The position numbers and the translations under genes were made by a program. DNA of 23,055 nt from a virus. Positions 9,687-15,626 of the stretch are shown here, piece after piece. The notes under the pieces were generated by a model. It was not told the DNA's origin. It saw only the letters and a program-made list of their open reading frames with translations, and made no database searches. Where the stretch lies: positions 1 through 23,055 of IMG/VR virus record IMGVR_UViG_3300025543_000229; one strand, written 5' to 3'. Position 1 is the stretch's first letter; every line of letters starts with the position of its first letter.

Positions 9687-10076
9687 CTATTTAGCAGTTG
9701 GTTTTCTTACAGATATAATGTACTTCTTATTAGATTGCAGTCCTATCGGGCATAAGTCTGGATTGTCCGATAAAAACTCTCTCATGTTTGCGTTGTGTAT
9801 GCGTTTTTCTAGCAGGTGAAAGGCTTCGTTGTCTCTTATGAACTTGTGCATTTGTTCCCAGTCACTAGTCCAGTAACTAGAGTTAACCCTGCGGCTAACA
9901 GTACCTTCAGGTGTCTTAAGGCCGTCTACATTTTGTTCATTGCAAAGGGAAAGAAGCTTGTCGGCTACTTGGTCTTGTTGTTCTTTGAAACGTTTTATCT
10001 CGTCTTCTTTTTCTTTAATAACGTTGCGTATCTTTATATAGATACTGACTAACTTGTCAGCGGTGAGTTCGGACAT
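9687..10076 (-). CDS. Unrecognised 129-aa coiled-coil protein of the replication unit
   Basis: 129 aa, first gene after the promoter at 10107-10134, with a strong AGGAGGAG ribosome-binding site. Residues ~10-50 are a charged heptad-rich helix (IKEKEDEIKRFKEQQDQV), followed by a compact domain with NSSYWTSDW and a LEKRIHNANMREFLSDNP stretch, ending in a basic SVRKPTAK tail. I do not recognise a named family, although similar short proteins accompany ssDNA-binding protein genes in other phages. First-gene position and coiled coil suggest a replication or recombination accessory factor; this is inference only. Confidence 0.75.
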   Translation of the reverse strand: MSELTADKLVSIYIKIRNVIKEKEDEIKRFKEQQDQVADKLLSLCNEQNVDGLKTPEGTVSRRVNSSYWTSDWEQMHKFIRDNEAFHLLEKRIHNANMREFLSDNPDLCPIGLQSNKKYIISVRKPTAK

Positions 10077-10106
10077 TTTGCTCCTCCTTTTGTTAACCGG
10101 AAGAGT

Positions 10107-10134
10107 AGTATAGTCCTGTAGTTTACATTGTCAA
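10107..10134 (-). promoter_or_regulatory. Strong sigma70-type promoter of the replication unit
   Basis: On the - strand TTGACA (10134-10129) and TATACT (10112-10107) are separated by 16 bases. The -35 box is a perfect consensus and the -10 box differs by one base. It lies between the SNF2 helicase stop (10131, overlapping the -35 box) and the AGGAGGAG site of the gene at 10076, so it would add an internal start for the genes at 10076 to 5458. Confidence 0.8.
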
Positions 10135-11690
10135 GAAGAAATGTCTAGTTCTTGACGATAGAGGTCAATAATTTTACTGTGGTTAGTAATGTTATTTCTC
10201 AGCATAGTGTATAGCTTTCTTTCAACCTCGCTGCCCTGTATATGTACTATAGTCATAGGGTTGTGTTGACCGGGCCTGTCTATGCGAGCATTAGCTTGCA
10301 AGTATGTCTCCACACTAGTTACTGGGGCATACCATATAATGGTGTTAGCAGCGGTAAGAGTAAGCCCATGCGAAGCCGCCTGCGGCTGAATGACTAACAC
10401 TCTAGGGTCTGCGCTTTCTTGGAACTCTTTGATGACCGAACTTCTTTTGTTTAGAGAAACTTTACCCGAAATAATTTCCGTACTTATTTTCTGCTTCTCT
10501 AGGAAGCTATAGAGCAGCTCAATGGTGTGGGTAAAAGGAACAAACACTAATACTTTATGGGTAGACTCTTGAATTACTTCGAGAATAATCTTTAGCCGGT
10601 TGCTTACATCAAACTCTAAAACTTGTTTATCGTCGGTGTAAACTGCACCCCCAGATATTTGAAGCAGCTTATTAAGGTTAGTGGCGGCATTAACAGAGGT
10701 GACTTGCTCTCCGTCCGCCTCCATCGTCATTTGCTTCCTTAGTATTTCGTAATACTGAGCTTGCTGTTTTGTTAAAGGTGCTTCTCTTTCTACGTGAGTT
10801 ACAGGAGGCAAGTCTAGGCATTGGTCTTTCTCGAACCGAATAGCCGGTTGCAAGGCGTCGTGAACTATTTTGTCTGCGTCTGCTTTCGGACGCCATATAT
10901 ACTGAGTAGCTTTATACATAACCTTGTCACGAAACTGCCCAAAATATTTAGGTACTTTTTCAGGGCTAACTAACTTTGCTAAACCGAACGCGTCTATAGG
11001 AGATTGTGCGGCGGGGGTTCCAGTTAGCATCCACAGCCACTCCACTCCAGCAGTTATAGCCTTTAAAGTTTTCCATCTGTTTGTTTGGGCATTCTTATAA
11101 GCACTGGCTTCGTCCACGACAATTATGTCGAACTTACCTTGCTTTATTTCTTCCTTAACAACCTCTACCCCATCGAAGTTTATAATCACAAACTCACAAC
11201 CTTCGGCTATTATTTTGCGTCGAGTAGTGGAAGAGCCGTGAGCCACAGAACAACTCCGGTGCATTGCGAACTTAAACAAATCTTGTTGCCATGCAGACTT
11301 CATAATAGACAACGGGCATATAACTAAGACACGCTTTATCAAACCGAGTTTCATTAAGTAATCCGTGGCCCATATAACAGATGCAGTCTTGCCAGTGCCT
11401 TGCTCATTAAAACAAAAAGCTTTCTTATTAAGGGTGAGGAAAGCCGCTGTTTCTTTCTGGTGCGCAAAAGGAGTTAGCTTGCCTGTCCACAAGTAGTCTC
11501 TATTAATAGGAGACGGCACGTTTTTAGCTTTTAACTCGGTTAAAACTTGAGCTTCTTTTAACTGCCACTCGATAGCAACTTTGTACAAGCCGTCTTCTTC
11601 GCTTATAACTTTGTACTTATCTACTTTTTCTGCAATCAAATGGGGCTTGCGCGTTTTAAAAACTATAAGTTTGTCTTTTACTATTTTCAT
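10131..11690 (-). CDS. SNF2-family superfamily 2 helicase/translocase
   Basis: 519 aa. Motifs in order: LTPFAHQKE (Q-motif-like, ~72-80), Walker A EQGTGKT (96-102), VLVICPLS (motif Ia), Walker B VVDEASAY (DEAS in place of DEAH, 192-199), LTGTP (motif III, 222-226), VLVFVPFTH (IV), and C-terminal SHGLTLTAAN and QANARIDRPGQ (V and VI). This is a complete SNF2-type ATPase core without extra domains. Phage members are thought to remodel DNA during replication, recombination or repair. Its ATG overlaps the HNH gene stop (ATGA at 11690-11687). The stop lies inside the -35 box of the next promoter, so no terminator separates the units. Confidence 0.9.
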   Translation of the reverse strand: MKIVKDKLIVFKTRKPHLIAEKVDKYKVISEEDGLYKVAIEWQLKEAQVLTELKAKNVPSPINRDYLWTGKLTPFAHQKETAAFLTLNKKAFCFNEQGTGKTASVIWATDYLMKLGLIKRVLVICPLSIMKSAWQQDLFKFAMHRSCSVAHGSSTTRRKIIAEGCEFVIINFDGVEVVKEEIKQGKFDIIVVDEASAYKNAQTNRWKTLKAITAGVEWLWMLTGTPAAQSPIDAFGLAKLVSPEKVPKYFGQFRDKVMYKATQYIWRPKADADKIVHDALQPAIRFEKDQCLDLPPVTHVEREAPLTKQQAQYYEILRKQMTMEADGEQVTSVNAATNLNKLLQISGGAVYTDDKQVLEFDVSNRLKIILEVIQESTHKVLVFVPFTHTIELLYSFLEKQKISTEIISGKVSLNKRSSVIKEFQESADPRVLVIQPQAASHGLTLTAANTIIWYAPVTSVETYLQANARIDRPGQHNPMTIVHIQGSEVERKLYTMLRNNITNHSKIIDLYRQELDISS

Positions 11691-11965
11691 GCTTTACCTG
11701 AATTCTTTTTATTTTTCATAGCACCGGTACTAGTACGCGCGTAAGCTAAGTTGTCTTTAGCCTTCTTAATCGAAAGGTTGCTAAGGTCCGCGCTTCCTCC
11801 TTGAGATAATGGCACTACGTGGTTAACGTGCTTGCCGTCTCCTTTAGAAACTTTACCCGCCGCTTCCATAAGCTTTCTACCCTTGTTACGAGCAGCGCGC
11901 CTTTTCTTTTGCTCTGGCGTGCCTTGGTAGTTGTCGTACTCTTTCCTATAATTGCGCGTAGTCAT
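11687..11965 (-). CDS. HNH endonuclease-like protein
   Basis: 92 aa. A very basic N-terminal helix (KKRRAARNKGRK, 20-31) leads into HVNHVVPLSQGGSADLSNL (46-64) and AKDN at 69-72, the beta-beta-alpha-metal core with N48-H49, N63 and N72. The usual Asp before the catalytic His is Asn, and the zinc-binding CxxC pairs of larger HNH proteins are absent. It overlaps the SNF2 helicase gene by ATGA. It could be a phage nicking or packaging-associated HNH enzyme, or a homing-type remnant. The fold call is good; the activity is not certain. Confidence 0.8.
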   Translation of the reverse strand: MTTRNYRKEYDNYQGTPEQKKRRAARNKGRKLMEAAGKVSKGDGKHVNHVVPLSQGGSADLSNLSIKKAKDNLAYARTSTGAMKNKKNSGKA

Positions 11966-11968
11966 AAT

Positions 11969-12199
11969 TTAGTGCCTCTGCTCGCCTTTTCCAGAAAATT
12001 TAAAAACTTCTTCGTTATACAGGTTAGTTAAAGAATGTAACCAATCTTGGAGTATATCTAACCGAATTATATCAGGGAGGTCAAAAATCTCTGCACTTAA
12101 TTCAATCTCGCCCTCTTCAGAAGAGTGGTTATAAATTAACATTCCGTGTTCGGTTATAGATATTTCTTCTTCAAATTCATAAGCTTCTAAGTTTTCCAT
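11969..12199 (-). CDS. Small strongly acidic protein, unknown function
   Basis: 76 aa with 19 Asp/Glu against 4 Lys/Arg and no Cys. Acidic residues cluster at the N-terminus (EAYEFEEE) and around SSEEGEIE. It starts directly after the TAA of the PD-(D/E)XK nuclease gene; its AGGAGA site is formed by the last codons of that gene. The composition resembles DNA-mimic or nuclease-inhibitor proteins of phages, and it lies between two nuclease genes, but there is no sequence motif to prove this. Treated as hypothetical. Confidence 0.7.
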   Translation of the reverse strand: MENLEAYEFEEEISITEHGMLIYNHSSEEGEIELSAEIFDLPDIIRLDILQDWLHSLTNLYNEEVFKFSGKGEQRH

Positions 12200-12871
12200 T
12201 TAATTTCTCCTGTTATGAGGGCATTTACTTACGGGGCACCAAGCGCAAAGGGGACTAGTAACTGCGTTCCAAACATTGGACTCCTCCGCTATAGCTAGCC
12301 TATCTAAGTCTGGATGGAACCCAGCGAAGTAGGATTTAATAAATTCCCGCTTATGCTCTTTGCGTATAAAGTCGTTACTAACTACGTACAAAAGTGCGGA
12401 CTTAATAGTTTGTACTTCGGGAAAGTGTAAAAAGGTAGCAGCAGCAAGGGCGTCAAGTTGCGCAGTGTCTGCGTATTTAGCATTCTTACCTGTCTTGTAG
12501 TCCACAAGAAAAGCTTTATCCCCGTTTACTATTACTAAATCGGCTATCCCTCTCCACCAAACTTCTTTCTTTTTGTCGAAGAACGTACAAGGGCTGTACT
12601 CAGTACCGTCGTAAGAGACGCCAAACCTAAGCTCACAATGTTTGTCGCCTTCTATCTTTGCTAAAGAATTTAAAGAACCGGTTATGAAATCAAACTTCTT
12701 GGGTATAGGTACTCCGTCGCGTATGTATAACTCTGCCGCTTTATGTACTTCATTACCGTACCGTAACGCCTCAGTAGAAGAGTCTTTCACATCCTTCGCT
12801 ACTTTTAGGTGGTAATACTTTTTAGGGCATTGTTTAAAAGTACTTAAACTGCTGTAAGACCAAGTTGTCAT
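12200..12871 (-). CDS. Cas4/RecB-like PD-(D/E)XK exonuclease with probable Fe-S cluster
   Basis: 223 aa. The opening SYSSLSTFKQCPKKYY with C15 is typical of Cas4/AddB-type nucleases. RYGNEVHKA carries H43; GIADLVIV gives D111 and FLVDYKTG gives D124-x-K126, the catalytic core; Q138 follows in TAQLDAL. Three cysteines near the end (C209, C212, C217) with C15 would make a 4Cys Fe-S site. Such phage enzymes process DNA ends for recombination or degrade host DNA. The gene overlaps the SNase gene by ATGA (12871-12868). Confidence 0.88.
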   Translation of the reverse strand: MTTWSYSSLSTFKQCPKKYYHLKVAKDVKDSSTEALRYGNEVHKAAELYIRDGVPIPKKFDFITGSLNSLAKIEGDKHCELRFGVSYDGTEYSPCTFFDKKKEVWWRGIADLVIVNGDKAFLVDYKTGKNAKYADTAQLDALAAATFLHFPEVQTIKSALLYVVSNDFIRKEHKREFIKSYFAGFHPDLDRLAIAEESNVWNAVTSPLCAWCPVSKCPHNRRN

Positions 12872-13275
12872 AGTAACCCTTTATCCTTTAATATTTGGTA
12901 GTTCGCTGCGTGTGCGTCTTGTACTTCTGTTTTGCTTTGTCCGTGGTACGCCACCGCTAGGTGTTCAGTAACTAAAGCAGCGTTTATTGACGTTTTATCC
13001 GATATAAATATCACTCCCAAGAATCTTCCAAACTTACCTTTTTCTCTGGTTTGGAGTTTGTAGGTTTTTCCAACGTGGAGGGCGTCCTCGACAAATTCCT
13101 TCGCCAAGAGTCCGGCAGCTTTCTCTTCTGCATCTCGTGTGCGGCACTCTGGAGTATCAATACCATAAAGACGTATGCGCTCACCGTAACGCCAAGTAGA
13201 CCAACCCAAATCAACGTCCACGTCCACGGTGTCACCATCAACCACTCTCCTTATCGTACATTCATACTCGTACAT
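12868..13275 (-). CDS. Staphylococcal nuclease-like (SNase/thermonuclease) protein
   Basis: 135 aa, about the minimal length of an SNase OB-fold. It shows VVDGDTV with D13 and D15, IRLYGIDTPE with R35, D40 and E43, and KFGRFLG with R84, matching the metal-binding and arginine positions of the family. There is no signal peptide, so it probably acts in the infected cell. The start is set by a TAATG junction with the SleB hydrolase stop (13277-13275). It may take part in host DNA breakdown and nucleotide recycling with the neighbouring nucleases. Confidence 0.9.
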   Translation of the reverse strand: MYEYECTIRRVVDGDTVDVDVDLGWSTWRYGERIRLYGIDTPECRTRDAEEKAAGLLAKEFVEDALHVGKTYKLQTREKGKFGRFLGVIFISDKTSINAALVTEHLAVAYHGQSKTEVQDAHAANYQILKDKGLL

Positions 13276-13682
13276 TAATTAACTCCAATATAAAAAATAT
13301 GCTTGTTAATCTTAGTAGTTATCTCACCGGTGTATGCCCACTGTGGAAACACCTTTGTACTATGGTAGTGGGTCGCGCCATCTGTAGTATCAGGTACGAA
13401 TCCACTTAAGTGCGCAATGTACAGCGAGTTAAACCATGCCTGTTTGTTCTTCGGGTCGTCCGACTTACCGTCACAATAAAAACTAAACTGGCACTTGTTT
13501 CTTACAGGTACACCGTTCCAGTAGTACCCCTGCTTAACCACGTCACACGCATTGTCTGGGTAACGTGGGTCTTCAATTCTGTTATGTATCACATGCGCTA
13601 CAGCAATCTGTCCTTCTGTAGGCTCACCCCGCGCTTCAAAGTACACTGCCATAGCAACGCACATCAAAGCGGGGGCAATCAT
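13275..13682 (-). CDS. SleB-type cell wall hydrolase (probable endolysin)
   Basis: 135 aa. It opens with AMAVYFEARGEPTEGQIAVA, giving catalytic E16, then VIHNRI, YPDNACDVV, QFSFYCDG and a C-terminal THYHS...IFYIG, the Hydrolase_2/SleB family order. It would cleave the peptidoglycan glycan backbone. There is no clear signal peptide or membrane anchor, and no holin-like gene adjoins it. It therefore either needs a holin encoded elsewhere or is not the main lysin. It is unusual that a lysis-type gene lies inside the leftward replication and nuclease chain. The ATG overlaps the stop of the upstream 57-aa ORF (ATGA). Confidence 0.85.
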   Translation of the reverse strand: MIAPALMCVAMAVYFEARGEPTEGQIAVAHVIHNRIEDPRYPDNACDVVKQGYYWNGVPVRNKCQFSFYCDGKSDDPKNKQAWFNSLYIAHLSGFVPDTTDGATHYHSTKVFPQWAYTGEITTKINKHIFYIGVN

Positions 13683-13852
13683 TTACGCCCCTTGTAACCA
13701 ACTTCAATATGGAAGTAATATTTTTGCATTCGGTGTTTAGGCATAACTTTAAACCGCTCCCCTTTGCGCCTTATGATATATACCTTCTGCTCGTTTTCCG
13801 CGCACCACTTAGCTTCTTCTAGCGCATCTGCAAGCGCATCAAACGTAATCAT
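13679..13852 (-). CDS. Small ORF, 57 aa, unknown function
   Basis: ATG at 13852 to TGA at 13681-13679. The 57-residue product begins MITFDALADALEEAKWCAEN and ends in a basic, aromatic stretch (KHRMQKYYFHIEVGYKGRK). It is joined to both neighbours by coupled junctions: TAATG with the 42-aa ORF upstream and ATGA with the SleB gene downstream. This spacing is the main evidence that it is a real gene. No family recognised. Confidence 0.65.
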   Translation of the reverse strand: MITFDALADALEEAKWCAENEQKVYIIRRKGERFKVMPKHRMQKYYFHIEVGYKGRK

Positions 13853-13980
13853 TAGTGAAGTTCCCCATCCTCAAACTCCTCAAGAATAGCTTCTAGCTTC
13901 TCTACCGCTTCGGTTGCACGTTGTATCATAGCTACAAGTTCTTCGGCATCAGCGCCATCTACTTCTATTGTTATCTTCAT
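13852..13980 (-). CDS. Small acidic helical ORF, 42 aa, unknown function
   Basis: ATG at 13980 to TAA at 13854-13852. The product starts with a short beta-like MKITIEVDG and continues as one long acidic amphipathic helix (AEELVAMIQRATEAVEKLEA), probably a coiled coil. The ATG overlaps the DUF3310 stop (ATGA) and its stop overlaps the next ATG (TAATG). The tight coupling on both sides supports it; no function can be assigned. Confidence 0.55.
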   Translation of the reverse strand: MKITIEVDGADAEELVAMIQRATEAVEKLEAILEEFEDGELH

Positions 13981-14234
13981 TCTACCTCGTGCAGCTCAAT
14001 CAGCAAGTCAATGCAGTGCTTAGCCTTGAGTAAGTCAGCTAGCGGTGCGCCCTTTAACTTCCATCTGGAAATGTATTTCACTACGTTACCTTCGAGTAAA
14101 GATAGACCGTTCTTCTCTGCGTACTCGGCAGGTTGGATAGCCATGCTCTTGTAGTGATTACCGCCCGTCTGTTTCGTCAGTGCGCTGTCCTTCTTTGGTT
14201 CCTTTGCCACTCTTGGTACGCTTGCTGTTAGCAT
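13977..14234 (-). CDS. DUF3310 protein (SaV-like nucleotide kinase family)
   Basis: 85 aa from ATG at 14234. The core TKQTGGNHYKSMAIQPAEYA followed by LEGNVVKYISRWKLKG and a helix ending HCIDLLIELHEVE is the full DUF3310 signature, common in phages and described as related to SaV-like nucleotide kinases. The frame is open further upstream to 14336, but that part is a frame-shadow of the GKGSKRRP gene. The ATG at 14234 has AGGAAGAAGA just upstream and gives the usual family length. The gene overlaps the preceding small gene by 77 bases in another frame. Confidence 0.85.
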   Translation of the reverse strand: MLTASVPRVAKEPKKDSALTKQTGGNHYKSMAIQPAEYAEKNGLSLLEGNVVKYISRWKLKGAPLADLLKAKHCIDLLIELHEVE

Positions 14235-14340
14235 TCTCTTCTTCCTTCTGTTTTGGTTTCTCAAAGATTTTTGCCCAGTTCTCCCCGAACTCGTGCATCG
14301 GTACGAACGTGGGTCTACGCTTGCTGCCTTTTCCATTCAT
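14158..14340 (-). CDS. GKGSKRRP small phage protein
   Basis: 60 aa. The N-terminus MNGKGSKRRP...FGENWAKIF matches a short protein type seen repeatedly in phage genomes (GKGSKRRP then a F-x-x-N-W-x-x-I-F helix); its function is not known. The second half is a Lys/Glu-rich disordered tail encoded over the start of DUF3310. A strong GGAGGAAG site lies 6 bases before the ATG. It overlaps the end of the XRE-sigma4 gene by 26 bases. The conserved part is outside the DUF3310 overlap, so the tail is probably free to vary. Confidence 0.75.
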   Translation of the reverse strand: MNGKGSKRRPTFVPMHEFGENWAKIFEKPKQKEEENANSKRTKSGKGTKEGQRTDETDGR

Positions 14341-15133
14341 CTAACTTCCTCCAATATTCTTGTGTTGGCTCTTTTCCTAGCTCTTTTTCTAGCTTCTTTT
14401 GTAACCGCTTTTCATCTAACCGCTTTTGTATTTCTTTTGCCCTATCTAGCCTTTCTTGTGCCCTTTTCGCCTCAAGCATAACTTGTCGTGCTTCTTGCCT
14501 AGCGACAGCCATCGCATTTTCAACTATTCTTTTTTCTGTATGTTCCCCTTCTTCATCGCTGTGTGCGTAAGCTAAAGAAGCTGTTGCACGGGATCTAAGT
14601 TTTCTTAAGGCTTTCTGTTCTATTTGCTGAATTCTAGTGCTGCCTACTCCTAGAATTTCTCCTATTTCGGGTAAAGTTTTAGGAGGCTCTTCGTTTAGTC
14701 CATAGCGTAAGTTCATTATCTGCTGCTCTCTGTCAGTTAGTTGCCCTACCGCTTGAGCCAAAAGGTCTGTCGCATCACCGTCGCTTAGTATTTGTAGCGG
14801 GTCAGTCCCACCGGCTAGTAAGTTACTAGAGGCTAATTCTTCCATGTTAGCTTCTACTGCACCGAAGTTAGTTTCTAGCGGGTCGTTTATATGTTGTGGG
14901 GGGAAAAGGTCGTATACGCTGCAAACAAAGAAATCGCAAAGAGTTTGTACTGGTGCAGTTACTTCTCCTTTTTTAGTAAGGGCCGGGGCTTTTAAATTAA
15001 GTACTTTGCCTATAGTCGTTTGGGCTAATCCGCTAGCTCTACTAAGTTCAGCCGCATTGTTTAGACCGTAAGACTGCATAAGCCTAAACAGGTAGTTGTT
15101 TTTTACTTTTACTTCTACTCTGTAGTCTTTCAT
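14315..15133 (-). CDS. Fusion of XRE-type HTH with sigma70 region 4 and coiled-coil tail
   Basis: 272 aa. Residues ~12-78 form an XRE/Cro-like domain (LFRLMQSYGL...AAELSRASGLAQTTIGKVLN...VYDLFP). Residues ~126-182 are a sigma70 region 4: LTDREQQIMNLRYGL, TLPEIGEILGVGSTRIQQIE and QKALRKLRSR, nearly the RpoD consensus. Residues 200-272 are a long charged coiled coil. Region 2 and region 3 of a sigma factor are missing, so it cannot melt a -10 element by itself. It may tether RNA polymerase through region 4 contacts while the XRE domain gives DNA specificity, or act as an anti- or co-sigma factor. GGAGGAAG precedes the ATG, which overlaps the upstream stop (ATGA). Domain calls are confident; the role is inference. 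Confidence 0.85.
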   Translation of the reverse strand: MKDYRVEVKVKNNYLFRLMQSYGLNNAAELSRASGLAQTTIGKVLNLKAPALTKKGEVTAPVQTLCDFFVCSVYDLFPPQHINDPLETNFGAVEANMEELASSNLLAGGTDPLQILSDGDATDLLAQAVGQLTDREQQIMNLRYGLNEEPPKTLPEIGEILGVGSTRIQQIEQKALRKLRSRATASLAYAHSDEEGEHTEKRIVENAMAVARQEARQVMLEAKRAQERLDRAKEIQKRLDEKRLQKKLEKELGKEPTQEYWRKLDEWKRQQA

Positions 15134-15474
15134 TGCGCTTCCTCCGTGTTATCTGCTCTTTCATAACTACCTATTACGTCTCCTCCATCTAACCAAACGC
15201 TTAAGGCTTTTAGTATGTTTTCTTTTCTACCACGCAACTTTTTTGCTTTTTCTATGCGCGCCGCTCTTATCGCAGGTAGCTTGGCTACTTCTGCTTTCCA
15301 CAATTCTTTTTGCCTTTTCTTTTGCTCAGGCGTCATTTTAAAAGCCGCTGTCCTTTGGGACAAAAAAGAAGCTAACCGTTGCGTGAGCGTAGGTGGTTTT
15401 AACGCTTTAGTATTTTCTATTATCGCTGCTTCTAACCGTGCTAAAGTTTTAAGCAAGTCTGCTTTAGTTGTCAT
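15130..15474 (-). CDS. Basic helical protein, unknown function
   Basis: 114 aa from ATG at 15474, which has GGGGA upstream. An in-frame GTG at 15525 would add 17 residues but lacks a ribosome-binding site. The protein has an N-terminal leucine-rich helix (KADLLKTLARLEAAI), a very basic middle (KKRQKELWKAE, RAARIEKAKKLRGRK) and an acidic end. It is the first gene after the 15475-15626 gap and is coupled by ATGA to the XRE-sigma4 gene. No family recognised. Confidence 0.65.
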   Translation of the reverse strand: MTTKADLLKTLARLEAAIIENTKALKPPTLTQRLASFLSQRTAAFKMTPEQKKRQKELWKAEVAKLPAIRAARIEKAKKLRGRKENILKALSVWLDGGDVIGSYERADNTEEAQ

Positions 15475-15626
15475 ATCTTTGTATCCCCTGTAGTTAAGGC
15501 CCGTAGCGTGGGCTAGCCGGTGCACACAAGAAGCGGAGAACGTGCCTATGAGCTGTCATTCTTCTTTGTACACTGCGGGTGTTTTTGGCTATGAATGAAC
15601 CAACCCACCGCCCGCTGGGGTGTTAG
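15475..15626 (-). other. 152-bp gap with no confident gene; possible leader
   Basis: This is the largest gap between genes in the window. On the - strand it holds a GC-rich run soon after the polymerase stop and several short inverted repeats (for example GGCTAGCC at 15511-15518). It also has a possible 21-codon leader ORF starting at the ATG preceded by AAAGAAGA (about 15563-15561) and ending just before the next gene. No convincing promoter pair or T-tract terminator was found. Confidence 0.35.

Noticed and set aside
14235-14336. Upstream extension of DUF3310 to 14336
   Set aside because: The added residues are low-complexity and come from the frame-shifted GKGSKRRP gene; ATG 14234 has a ribosome-binding site and gives the usual length.
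15475-15525. GTG at 15525 as start of the basic helical protein
   Set aside because: No ribosome-binding site; the ATG at 15474 has GGGGA at suitable spacing.
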